Assembly (NCBI GenBank): GCA_945833775.1 | Contig: CAMAGI010000006.1 | Span: 1-46,350 of the forward strand | From: an uncultured Lachnospiraceae bacterium | GTDB taxonomy: Bacteria; Bacillota; Clostridia; Lachnospirales; Lachnospiraceae | Length of the DNA stretch: 46,350 nt | Direction: 5' to 3' | Part shown: in pieces, positions 1 to 7,898 of the stretch | Layout: each line of letters begins with the position of its first letter | Numbering within the stretch: position 1 is the first letter of the stretch | Made by a program: the position numbers and the translations under genes | The notes under the pieces: generated by a model | What the model was told of the DNA's origin: nothing | Databases searched by the model: none | Seen by the model: only the letters and a program-made list of their open reading frames with translations

Positions 1-4
1 GCAG

Positions 5-386
5 ATACCCCGGTGAGCGTGGCGGACAGGGTATGGAAGAGGAAAACAAGACGCAGATACCCCGGTGAAAGCGACAGACGGGGTATATAGGATGAATACA
101 AGAAGGTTATACCCCGTGGACGGGGTATGAGAGACGCAAGCAAGAAGCACATACCCCGCGCAGGACAGCAGGCGGGGTATGAGAGACGCAAGCAAGAAGC
201 ACATACCCCGCGCAGGACAGCAGGCGGGGTATGAGAGACGCAGGTAAGAAGGATATACCCCGCGCAGGACAGCAGGCGGGGTATGAGAGACGCAAGCAAG
301 AAGGATATACCCCGCGCAGGACAACAGGCGGGGTATGAGAGACGCAGATAAGAAGGATATACCCCGTGCAGCGCGCCCGGCGGGGA
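5..386. repeat. Tandem array of 52-bp hairpin-forming repeats
   Basis: Eight units begin at about 5, 57, 109, 151, 203, 255, 307 and 359. The spacing is 52 bp throughout except one 42-bp step, where the loop of the third unit is 10 bases shorter. Each unit is a 9-bp inverted repeat, ATACCCCGC and GCGGGGTAT, around a 12-base loop, followed by a conserved 22-base linker ending in CAAGAAG or similar. The four units from 151 to 336 are almost identical; the first and last are degenerate, as expected of an array that grew by slippage or unequal exchange. The linkers are as conserved as the hairpins, so this is not a CRISPR. The array probably continues left of the window. No T-tract follows the stems, so they are not typical terminators. 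Function unknown. Confidence 0.93.
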
Positions 387-439
387 GAGAAAAAGGGAAC
401 GAAAGAATTTGGTTTCCTAATTCCTATCGCGAAAAGGTA

Positions 440-468
440 TTGATTTTTGAGTGTGTCTTTATTATAAT
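440..468 (+). promoter_or_regulatory. Candidate sigma-A promoter for nrdDG
   Basis: TTGATT (440-445) and a perfect TATAAT (463-468) are separated by 17 bp in an A+T-rich stretch just after the repeat array. Transcription would start near 475, giving a leader of about 155 bases before nrdD. No convincing NrdR box pair was found; ACAAGATATAGATA at about 473-486 resembles one only loosely. Confidence 0.55.
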
Positions 469-516
469 TAACTACAAGATATAGATACGCAAGAAGAATG
501 CAAACACAAAATATGG

Positions 517-548
517 AAGCGGCTGTATCGATAGCGGTACAGCCGCTT
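517..548 (+). promoter_or_regulatory. Perfect 11-bp stem-loop in the nrdD leader
   Basis: AAGCGGCTGTA (517-527) and TACAGCCGCTT (538-548) form a perfect 11-bp stem with a 10-base loop. It lies between the candidate promoter and the nrdD ribosome binding site. Only three T residues follow, so a strong intrinsic terminator is unlikely. It could be an attenuator, an mRNA-stabilising structure or a protein site. Confidence 0.6.
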
Positions 549-630
549 TGCGCGCGGACCCGTCGGGAGAAACGGTCAGGAACAGAACCGGACACAGACA
601 CCGGGCCGCGCACGGAAGGGAGATCGAAAG

Positions 631-2766
631 TTGAGCGTTACGAAGATTCAGAAAAGAGACGGACGTATTGTGCCCTATGAGGAGGAAAAGATTGTTGCCG
701 CGATCCGCAAGGCGAACAACGAGGTGGAGGAGAAGGACCGCGCAGACGATGCTCTGATCGCAGAGATTCTTGCCGAGGTGAGAGGGCAGGAGAAGGACAC
801 ACTTTCCGTGGAGAAGGTGCAGGATATGATTGAGGCACATCTGGTGGAGCATAATAAATACAAGCTTGCCAAAAAATATATCGTGTACCGCTATCAGCGC
901 AGTCTTCTGCGCAAATCCAATACCACGGATGAGTCCATTCTGAAACTGATTCGCAATGAAAATAAAGAGCTGGCCGAGGAGAATTCCAACAAGAACACCC
1001 GTCTTGCGTCCACTCAGAGAGATTATATTGCAGGTGAAGTCTCCAGAGATGTCACACGCAGACTGCTTTTACCGGAACATATTGCCATGGCACACGATAA
1101 CGGGGTGCTTCATTTCCATGATGCAGACTACTTCATCCAGCCGATTTTCAACTGTTGCCTGATCAATATCAAGGACATGCTCGACAACGGACTGGCAATC
1201 AACGGCAAGCTGATCGAGTCCCCCAAGAGCTTTCAGGTCGCATGCACGGTGACAACCCAGATTATCGCGGCGGTTGCAAGTAACCAGTACGGCGGACAGT
1301 CCGTCAATATCAAGCACCTTGGCAAGTACCTGCGCAGAAGCCGTGAAAAGTTTGAGCAGCAGCTGGATCAGGAATTCGGAGAACAGCTGGATGCAGAGTC
1401 CAAGGAACGGATGGTGAAGCTTCGTCTTCAGGATGAGCTTAGAAGCGGAGTTCAGACCATTCAATATCAGATCAATACGCTGATGACAACAAACGGACAG
1501 TCTCCCTTTGTCACGCTGTTTTTACACATTGATGACGAGGATCCCTACGTGGAAGAGACGGTGATGATCATTGAAGAGATTCTGCGTCAGCGCATCCGGG
1601 GAACCAAGAACGAAAAAGGTGTTTATGTGACACCGGCATTCCCGAAGCTTGTCTATGTGTTGGATGAAAATAACGCTCTTAAGGGCGGTAAGTACGACTA
1701 CGTGACCAGATTGGCAGCTCAGTGTTCTGCCAAGCGCATGTATCCGGACTATATTTCTGCAAAGAAGATGCGGGAAAATTACGAGGGCAATGTTTTCTCC
1801 TGCATGGGATGTCGGTCGTTTTTGTCCCCCTGGAAGGATGAAAACGGGGAGTATAAGTGGGAGGGACGTTTCAACCAGGGCGTTGTAAGTATCAATCTTC
1901 CCCAGATCGGGATACTGGCGAAAGGTGACGAGGAGAAATTCTGGAAACTTCTGGATGAGAGACTGGAACTTTGCTATGAGGCTCTTATGTGCAGACACAA
2001 AGCGCTTCTCGGAACCCCCTCCGATGTCAGCCCCATCCATTGGCAGTATGGTGCGATTGCACGCCTGAAAAAAGGTGAGAAGATCGACAAATATCTGCTG
2101 GGCGGATATTCCACCATGTCTCTGGGTTATATCGGAATCTACGAGACGACTTATTTGATGAAGGGCTGCAGCCACACCCAGGAGCCCGGAACGACGTTTG
2201 CGCTTCAGGTGATGGATCGCATGAAGGATGCCGCTGCGAGATGGAAAGAGGAGACGGGGATCGCTTTCTCCCTCTACGGAACACCTGCGGAGTCTCTCTG
2301 CTACCGTTTTGCACGTATTGACCGGGAGAAGTACGGTGATATTGAGAACGTTACGGATAAAGGATACTACACCAACTCCTATCATGTGGATGTGCGCGAG
2401 AAAATTGACGCGTTCTCGAAATTTACCTTTGAGAGCAAATTTCAGAACAAGTCCCTGGGAGGTGCAATCTCTTATGTGGAGATCCCCAATCTGATGCACA
2501 ATGTGGAGGCAATCGAGGAGGTAATCCGTTTCATTTACGACAATATTCAGTATGGAGAATTCAACACCAAGTCCGATTACTGTCATGTATGCGGATACGA
2601 CGGAGAAATCCGGATCAACGATGACAATGAGTGGGAGTGCCCCCAGTGTGGCAACCGGGATCATGCCAAGATGAACGTTACCAGACGCACCTGTGGATAT
2701 CTGGGAGAAAATTACTGGAACACCGGAAAAACCAAGGAGATTAAGGCGAGAGTGCTGCACCTGTAA
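631..2766 (+). CDS. nrdD: Anaerobic (class III) ribonucleoside-triphosphate reductase
   Basis: NrdD reduces ribonucleoside triphosphates to deoxyribonucleotides with an oxygen-sensitive glycyl radical. The protein is 711 aa, normal for the family. An ATP-cone covers about residues 1-95. Cys175 (in NCCLINIKD) and Cys394 (in CMGCRSF) match the active-site cysteines. A C-terminal zinc site is formed by Cys651/Cys654 and Cys670/Cys673, and the radical Gly689 sits in RRTCGYLG close to the C-terminus. The start is TTG at 631, chosen because AAGGGAG at 616-622 lies 8 bases upstream and the ATP-cone begins at once. The activase gene nrdG follows within 40 bp, so the two are probably co-transcribed. 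No class I or II reductase is in the window. Confidence 0.97.
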   Translation: MSVTKIQKRDGRIVPYEEEKIVAAIRKANNEVEEKDRADDALIAEILAEVRGQEKDTLSVEKVQDMIEAHLVEHNKYKLAKKYIVYRYQRSLLRKSNTTDESILKLIRNENKELAEENSNKNTRLASTQRDYIAGEVSRDVTRRLLLPEHIAMAHDNGVLHFHDADYFIQPIFNCCLINIKDMLDNGLAINGKLIESPKSFQVACTVTTQIIAAVASNQYGGQSVNIKHLGKYLRRSREKFEQQLDQEFGEQLDAESKERMVKLRLQDELRSGVQTIQYQINTLMTTNGQSPFVTLFLHIDDEDPYVEETVMIIEEILRQRIRGTKNEKGVYVTPAFPKLVYVLDENNALKGGKYDYVTRLAAQCSAKRMYPDYISAKKMRENYEGNVFSCMGCRSFLSPWKDENGEYKWEGRFNQGVVSINLPQIGILAKGDEEKFWKLLDERLELCYEALMCRHKALLGTPSDVSPIHWQYGAIARLKKGEKIDKYLLGGYSTMSLGYIGIYETTYLMKGCSHTQEPGTTFALQVMDRMKDAAARWKEETGIAFSLYGTPAESLCYRFARIDREKYGDIENVTDKGYYTNSYHVDVREKIDAFSKFTFESKFQNKSLGGAISYVEIPNLMHNVEAIEEVIRFIYDNIQYGEFNTKSDYCHVCGYDGEIRINDDNEWECPQCGNRDHAKMNVTRRTCGYLGENYWNTGKTKEIKARVLHL

Positions 2767-2805
2767 AGAATGTCCGATGAGTTGCGGAAAGAAACGAGGA
2801 TTCTT

Positions 2806-3327
2806 ATGAACTATGCGACGATTAAGGAGACGGATGTTGCCAACGGCCCGGGGATAAGGGTTTCCCTTTTTGTGAGCGGCTGTAATCATCACTGTGCGGG
2901 GTGCTTCAATGCCGAGGCGTGGGATTTTGCATACGGAAATCCTTATACGGAGGATACACGGGAGTATCTTTTGAAACTCCTTTCTCCGGATTATATACGG
3001 GGACTGAGCCTCTTGGGCGGGGAACCGCTGGATCCCGCAAACTGTACCTGTGTTGCAAAACTGGTGGAATCTGTAAAGGAGCAATATCCGAAGAAGGATA
3101 TCTGGTGCTACAGTGGGTATACCTACGAGGAACTCCTTGACCGAATCAGTCAGGGAGACCGGGATGTGGCGACAATCCTTCAAGATGCGGATGTGCTTGT
3201 GGACGGAAGATTTCTTGCGGAACAGAAGAATCTAAGACTTGCATTTCGCGGAAGTGAAAATCAGCGTCTGATCGATCTGAAGGCTACGGCGGAGACGGGA
3301 GTGGTTGTTTTTTATAATCCGAAGTGA
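2806..3327 (+). CDS. nrdG: Anaerobic ribonucleotide reductase activating protein (radical SAM)
   Basis: NrdG uses a [4Fe-4S] cluster and S-adenosylmethionine to form the glycyl radical on NrdD. The cluster motif CxxxCxxC is at Cys26, Cys30 and Cys33 (CNHHCAGC), followed by the family pattern GGEPLDP. Length is 173 aa from the ATG at 2806, which has ACGAGG 6-7 bases upstream and gives the usual MNYATIKETD N-terminus. An in-frame ATG at 2770 would add 12 residues but has no ribosome binding site. It lies directly after nrdD, its partner. Confidence 0.94.
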   Translation: MNYATIKETDVANGPGIRVSLFVSGCNHHCAGCFNAEAWDFAYGNPYTEDTREYLLKLLSPDYIRGLSLLGGEPLDPANCTCVAKLVESVKEQYPKKDIWCYSGYTYEELLDRISQGDRDVATILQDADVLVDGRFLAEQKNLRLAFRGSENQRLIDLKATAETGVVVFYNPK

Positions 3328-3333
3328 TATAAT
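3305..3333 (+). promoter_or_regulatory. Candidate promoter for the HD-GYP gene
   Basis: TTGTTT (3305-3310) and TATAAT (3328-3333) with a 17-bp spacer overlap the end of nrdG. The leader then contains a 7-bp inverted repeat (GGATTCT / AGAATCC, about 3339-3361) without a T-tract. Confidence 0.5.
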
Positions 3334-3437
3334 ATACGGGATTCTCTTTGATGAAGAATCCTGAGACAGGTGTTGTCCTGCAAATTCATTTTTGATGTAT
3401 TCAAGTTACAGTTGAGAGAAAACCGGGAGGTGGCGGA

Positions 3438-5831
3438 ATGCTTGCGAAGAATTTGTATATACAAGTTCCAATAGGTGCGGTAGTCTGCTATCTCTTTATG
3501 CTCTTTTGCTTTTTTAATGCGCCGAAGACCAGAATCGTACAGGCGTTTCGTCTGGTACTGACCGCCTGTATCGTCTGGACCGCGGGCGCTGTTTTAATGC
3601 GTCTTCAGGTGCCGCCCGGAATCCGCTTCTGGTACAATGTTTCGTTATTCGGACTGTTCCTGATCCCGGTGAGCATCTATAATTTTATGTTCTGTTTTCT
3701 GGAGATCCCGGGCAAACTGCTGATTAGGGTTTCACTCATTGCGACACTTCTGCTAAGTCTTGCCAACGGAATATGGGATGTTATTCTGGCGGCACCGTCA
3801 GTGGTAGAGAGGCCTGATGGTACACTGGCATATACCTATGCGTCGGGAAACGGGATTTATATCATCATCGTTCCGGAAGTGGTTTTGTTTTTGTATGTCT
3901 TTGCGAAAACCTGGCGTTCGGTTCGCGGTGACCGCAACAAGATTCGTAAGCTGTGCCCGCTGCTGGTCGGCATTCTGATTGTGGCAGTGGGAAATCTTCT
4001 GGAGATTCTTCCGGGAAATCTGTTTCCTTACGATACCCTCTCCGGTGTGTTCATGGCGGCTTGTCTTGTCTATATTATGTTCCGGCAGTACATGTTCGAC
4101 ATTTCCTACCGGGTTACGAATGGATTGATTTACTCGGTATCTCTGGCTGTCATCCTGATGCCGGTGTGGTTTTTTGCCAATGTCTTTGCCCGCAATGCGA
4201 TTGCAGCGAACGATTTCGATTCTCAGGAATTGTTACTGTTTATGATTATCCTCTGCACCTGGTCTTCCGTTGTGGTTTTGGTCGCGCGCGAGCTGGCTGA
4301 GTTTGTGATGGTACGTTACCGTCATCAACTGGAGGAACTGTCCAATCGTTTCCAGAGTGAAACGGCATCCCTGTTCAACGAGGAAGAGTTATTTGAAAAG
4401 TTGCGCGATACCTTGAAAAAGATTGCTCCCGGTACCCGTATCTGTGTTTATACAAAGGAGAATCAGACAGGGCGTTATACACCACAGACCTCTGAGGATG
4501 TGGGCATTTTGGATGAGCATGAAGAGGTGGTGCTTCCCAAAGAGATCGAGCTTCCGGAAGAAGAGATCCGTCAGGAACTGCGTCCGTTGAAATACGATAA
4601 TCAGATTCGTGGGTTTGTCTACCTGAAAGCAAACGGCAGAGCGAACCTGAATTATATTGAGATGGGCTATTTCCACAGAATTATGGCCAGCGTCTCGGTC
4701 TGCTTAAAGAATGTCAATATCTATGAACAGATCTATCAGGTTACGATCCATGACGAATTGACGGGGCTCTACAATCGAAATTACTGGAAACAGTATATTC
4801 AGAAGAAAATTGATCTGGATCAGGCACATGGACTGATCAGCCTGGATATCGACGATTTTAAACTGTACAATGAGCTGTATGGAGAGAACTTCGGAGATGA
4901 ACTGTTAAAGTGGTGCGCGAAGCTTCTTCGGGAGACCGTCGGAGATAAGGGTACGGTGTTCCGACTGGGCGGAAACGAGTTCATAATCGATGTAGAAACC
5001 GGCAATCTCAAGAGTCTGACCGGTCTGGCAAGAATCATACAGCACAATGTTTCGGCGGACAATCCGGACAGACCCCATGTGCTTCAGCCGGTTACTTTCA
5101 GTATCGGTATTGCAGCCAATCCGGGAACGCTGGATGATTTTACGGAACTGCAAAGACAGGCGGAACGCGCCTGCTTTTATGCGAAGCGCAATGGTAAAAA
5201 TAGGATTGAAGTTTACGAAGCCGGAATTGAAGGCGCTGATGACGGCGAGAAGAGTAAGATCGGACAGGTTGCTCCGATTATCTACTCCCTGATGGCGACC
5301 ATCGATGCCAAGGATTCTGTAACCTTTGCCCATTCCAACCATGTTTCCGAATATGCGGTGCTTTTGGGCAAACGACTCGGTATACGGGGAGATGATCTGG
5401 AAGTCCTGAAGGAAGCGGGACTTTTGCATGATATCGGTAAGATCGGTATACCGGAGAGTATTCTCAAGAAGGAAGGAAAACTGACGGACGAGGAATACGT
5501 TATCATGAAGGGTCACGTACTCAACTCCGTCGAGATGATCCAGTTCCTCCCCAATATGAGTTATGTGACTCCGGCGGTGATATCGCATCATGAACGCTAC
5601 GACGGGAAAGGATACCCGAGGGGAGTGGCCGGCGAGGATATCCCCTTGTTCGGACGAATTCTGGCAGTCTGCGACAGCTTTGACGCTATGGTATCCAAGC
5701 GGTCTTACAAGGATTCGCTGTCCGTGGAGTATGCGGTGGAGGAGATCCGGCGCAATATCGGAACGCAGTTTGATCCGAAGGTCGCAGAGGCATTTATCCA
5801 ATTGGTTGAAGAAGGTCGTATTGAAGTGTAG
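3438..5831 (+). CDS. Membrane sensor with degenerate GGDEF and HD-GYP domains
   Basis: A 797-residue predicted cyclic-di-GMP phosphodiesterase. Residues about 10-290 are a block of seven or eight hydrophobic helices, like the 7TM sensor region of some histidine kinases. A GAF-like linker leads to a GGDEF domain whose metal-binding DIDDFK is kept but whose signature is GGNEF (511-515) with no RxxD inhibitory site, so cyclase activity is doubtful. The C-terminal HD-GYP domain is intact: His664-Asp665 in HDIGKIGIP, HHERYDG, and GYP at 725-727. Such domains hydrolyse cyclic di-GMP. The GGGAGGTGG ribosome binding site before ATG 3438 is strong. It seems to be a single-gene unit with its own promoter and terminator. 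The sensed signal is unknown. Confidence 0.92.
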   Translation: MLAKNLYIQVPIGAVVCYLFMLFCFFNAPKTRIVQAFRLVLTACIVWTAGAVLMRLQVPPGIRFWYNVSLFGLFLIPVSIYNFMFCFLEIPGKLLIRVSLIATLLLSLANGIWDVILAAPSVVERPDGTLAYTYASGNGIYIIIVPEVVLFLYVFAKTWRSVRGDRNKIRKLCPLLVGILIVAVGNLLEILPGNLFPYDTLSGVFMAACLVYIMFRQYMFDISYRVTNGLIYSVSLAVILMPVWFFANVFARNAIAANDFDSQELLLFMIILCTWSSVVVLVARELAEFVMVRYRHQLEELSNRFQSETASLFNEEELFEKLRDTLKKIAPGTRICVYTKENQTGRYTPQTSEDVGILDEHEEVVLPKEIELPEEEIRQELRPLKYDNQIRGFVYLKANGRANLNYIEMGYFHRIMASVSVCLKNVNIYEQIYQVTIHDELTGLYNRNYWKQYIQKKIDLDQAHGLISLDIDDFKLYNELYGENFGDELLKWCAKLLRETVGDKGTVFRLGGNEFIIDVETGNLKSLTGLARIIQHNVSADNPDRPHVLQPVTFSIGIAANPGTLDDFTELQRQAERACFYAKRNGKNRIEVYEAGIEGADDGEKSKIGQVAPIIYSLMATIDAKDSVTFAHSNHVSEYAVLLGKRLGIRGDDLEVLKEAGLLHDIGKIGIPESILKKEGKLTDEEYVIMKGHVLNSVEMIQFLPNMSYVTPAVISHHERYDGKGYPRGVAGEDIPLFGRILAVCDSFDAMVSKRSYKDSLSVEYAVEEIRRNIGTQFDPKVAEAFIQLVEEGRIEV

Positions 5832-5871
5832 GTAAGGGAATAAGTAAATATACCGATGCTTTATCGGAACG

Positions 5872-5900
5872 GGGATCTGCAGGATGCAGATCCCTTTTTT
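5872..5900 (+). terminator. Intrinsic terminator after the HD-GYP gene
   Basis: GGGATCTGC (5872-5880) pairs perfectly with GCAGATCCC (5886-5894) around a 5-base loop and is followed by six T residues. Confidence 0.93.
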
Positions 5901-6047
5901 ATGTTCGACAGAGTGGATTTGTATGTCTGGAAATTCCCGGAACTTTGTGAATAGGGATTTTGTCGGCAATCTGTTCCGAAATTTACTTTTCAATGGAGAA
6001 TTCTATGTTGTATTTTGGTTTCATAAGAAAAGAAAGAAGGAATGCGC

Positions 6048-6854
6048 ATGAGAAAGGCAGCGGTTGCGTGTGTGCAGTTTGCACCGGTATTGTGTGACAA
6101 GGAGTATAACCTGATCCGGATGGAGTATTGGATCGATCAGGTCATGCAGGAACATCCGGATACGGATTTGATTCTTTTCCCGGAATTGGCCAACAGTGGT
6201 TATGACGGAACCAGAACGGAGTTTCAGCGAATGGCAGAAGTACCCGGAGCGGGGGAGACCGGCAAGCGTTTGGGCAGGAGAGCGGCCCAATACCACGTCT
6301 ATCTGGCATTTGGATATCCCGAAGAAGCCGGGGACGTACTTTATAACAGTATGATGCTGTTGGGAAGGGACGGTGGTGTAGTGTATAACTATCGGAAGGT
6401 CCATCCCTTTGGCAGCGAAAAGAGTTGGTGTGAACATGGCGATGCTTTTTGTGCTGTGGACACGGATTTCGGGAAAATCGGGATGCTTATCTGTTATGAT
6501 ACGGTATTTCCGGAGGCGGCGAGAACCCTGGCATTGCAGGGGGCAGAACTGCTGTTGATCAGTACAAATTGGGAGAATCCCTATGTATACGATTGGGAGT
6601 TAACGACTGCAAGCCGTGCATACGATAACATTCTGCCGTTAGCTTCAGCAAACCGCGTGGGGATGGACCGTGTAACGTCCTTTTTTGGTCATTCACGCAT
6701 TCTGGATCCCATCGGAAGACCACTGGAAACTCTGGATGAGGAAGTAGAGGGGTACATCTGGCATCAGATTGACCTGGAGGAGGCGACTGCTCTTCGTCAG
6801 GGATATTATACCACTTTCCAGGATAGACGCCCGGAGAGCTATCGGCTTATGTAG
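6048..6854 (+). CDS. Carbon-nitrogen hydrolase (nitrilase superfamily)
   Basis: A 268-residue cytoplasmic enzyme of the nitrilase/omega-amidase superfamily, which hydrolyses amides or nitriles through a Cys-Glu-Lys triad. The triad is present: Glu46 in LFPEL, Lys117 in YRKVHPF and Cys149 in MLICYD. The ATG at 6048 is 7 bases after AAGAAGG; the in-frame ATG at 6042 is too close to that site. The gene ends 19 bp before the convergent AraC gene, and a peptide-type ABC operon lies beyond. Inference: it may act on the compound that transporter imports. The exact substrate (for example N-carbamoyl, omega-amide or deaminated glutathione) cannot be told from sequence. No strong promoter was seen in 5901-6047. 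Confidence 0.9.
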   Translation: MRKAAVACVQFAPVLCDKEYNLIRMEYWIDQVMQEHPDTDLILFPELANSGYDGTRTEFQRMAEVPGAGETGKRLGRRAAQYHVYLAFGYPEEAGDVLYNSMMLLGRDGGVVYNYRKVHPFGSEKSWCEHGDAFCAVDTDFGKIGMLICYDTVFPEAARTLALQGAELLLISTNWENPYVYDWELTTASRAYDNILPLASANRVGMDRVTSFFGHSRILDPIGRPLETLDEEVEGYIWHQIDLEEATALRQGYYTTFQDRRPESYRLM

Positions 6855-6873
6855 ATCCGGATGGCCGGATTTG

Positions 6874-7722
6874 CTAATAGAAATATTTGATATCCAGGTT
6901 TTCGCGGATTTCTTCAAAGAACTCATTGTTTCGAAGCTTGGAGGAAGTGGTGTTTAACAGGCGTTTTACCACATGGTTCATATGGGATTGGTCATAATAG
7001 CCGGTTTGTGCGGCAACAGAAGCCATTTTGTCGGTGGTGGTACATACCGTGCTGAGCACATTCTGAAGCTGTACGATCTCACAGAACTTCTTGGGAGACA
7101 TGCCTACATTCTCATGAAAAAGTTTGTTTATATAGCGCGTGCTGTAGAAATACTCCCGACTCAGCTGTTCGACAGTTACAATACCGTTTTGACGGATGAT
7201 ATAGTTGGCGATCTGCTGGGTCAGTTCCATTTTCGTGTCGTTTTCGATGAGACTTTGAAGAAGGATTTCCTCCAGAATGCTGCATTTGGCCTCGAAGCTG
7301 TAATTGTGATTGAACTCGTGGATACATAACTTCTCGGTACCGTTGAATTCCTCCAGTGGAATCATATATGTGGAGCTTTCATCGGATGCATAATGAATGA
7401 ATTTGGAAATACCCACCGGTTTAAAGCGAATGCCCAAAACGTTTCGATTGGAACTTACACACATACCCAATATAGCCTGCGCTGTTTTAAGCAGATAGGG
7501 ACGGGTTTCGTTGTAGTCGGAGATAAAAATGATATCCATGCACCCATCCGGTACAACGGGGACGGAGGATACGGAGTTGGATTTCGTGATGATCTCATAA
7601 AAAGATCCAATATATTGTTGCAGAATAGGATTCCGGGGCTTGCGCTCCCGGTAATCCTCAAAATCAAAATAAAAGCTTGGTTGTACAGCAGTTAGAGAAC
7701 TGTTTGGAAGAAAGTCATTCAT
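6874..7722 (-). CDS. AraC-family transcriptional regulator
   Basis: A 282-residue DNA-binding protein. The C-terminal part (about 180-270) holds the two helix-turn-helix motifs of the AraC family: VTVEQLSREYFYSTRYINKLFHE has the first, and the GYYDQSHMNHVVK region the second. The N-terminal half is a ligand-sensing region with the pattern VPVVPDGCMDIIF, seen in AraC proteins with a DUF6597-like domain. GGAG is about 11 bases before the start on the minus strand. It is divergent from the lipoprotein/ABC operon across a 176-bp A+T-rich gap, so it is the obvious candidate regulator of that operon. The effector is unknown. Confidence 0.93.
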   Translation of the reverse strand: MNDFLPNSSLTAVQPSFYFDFEDYRERKPRNPILQQYIGSFYEIITKSNSVSSVPVVPDGCMDIIFISDYNETRPYLLKTAQAILGMCVSSNRNVLGIRFKPVGISKFIHYASDESSTYMIPLEEFNGTEKLCIHEFNHNYSFEAKCSILEEILLQSLIENDTKMELTQQIANYIIRQNGIVTVEQLSREYFYSTRYINKLFHENVGMSPKKFCEIVQLQNVLSTVCTTTDKMASVAAQTGYYDQSHMNHVVKRLLNTTSSKLRNNEFFEEIRENLDIKYFY

Positions 7723-7794
7723 GATTATTTGTCTCCGTATTTTTTATCATCATATCATATTTTGGTAAAAATCGGAACAAATAAATGCAAACTA

Positions 7795-7823
7795 TTGAAT
7801 CGCAGAATTGATTGTGGTATAAA
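7795..7823 (+). promoter_or_regulatory. Candidate promoter of the peptide ABC operon
   Basis: TTGAAT (7795-7800), 17-bp spacer, TATAAA (7818-7823). Transcription would start near 7830, only about 10 bases before the leader hairpin. The divergent AraC gene begins 72 bp to the left. Confidence 0.6.
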
Positions 7824-7838
7824 TCATTCAAAGCAAAG

Positions 7839-7877
7839 GAGCTGACAGCACGATGGGGTGCCGTTAGCTCTTTTTTT
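7839..7877 (+). terminator. Terminator-like hairpin in the leader of the lipoprotein gene
   Basis: GAGCTGAC (7839-7846) pairs with GTTAGCTC (7863-7870) with one G-U pair, extended by GCA/TGC past an A-C mismatch. Seven T residues (7871-7877) follow. It sits between the promoter and the ribosome binding site (AAAGGAGG, 7885-7892), so it could terminate most transcripts early and act as an attenuator. It does not follow a gene on this strand; the nearest + strand gene ends almost 1 kb away. Confidence 0.8.
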
Positions 7878-7898
7878 AAAACAAAAGGAGGAGATATT

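Noticed and set aside
5-386. CRISPR array
   Set aside because: The segments between the hairpins are conserved rather than unique, and no cas gene is present.
470-490. NrdR box before nrdD
   Set aside because: Only a loose match to one box and no second box at the usual spacing.
107-613. Minus-strand open frame of 168 codons across the repeat array
   Set aside because: It is built from the 52-bp repeats, which shift frame at each copy, and has no ribosome binding site or recognisable domain.
1522-3183. 553-codon minus-strand frame
   Set aside because: It is antisense to nrdD and nrdG, whose protein sequences are clearly conserved; the long frame comes from codon bias.
4905-5993. 362-codon minus-strand frame
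   Set aside because: Antisense to the HD-GYP gene and running through its terminator; no family features.
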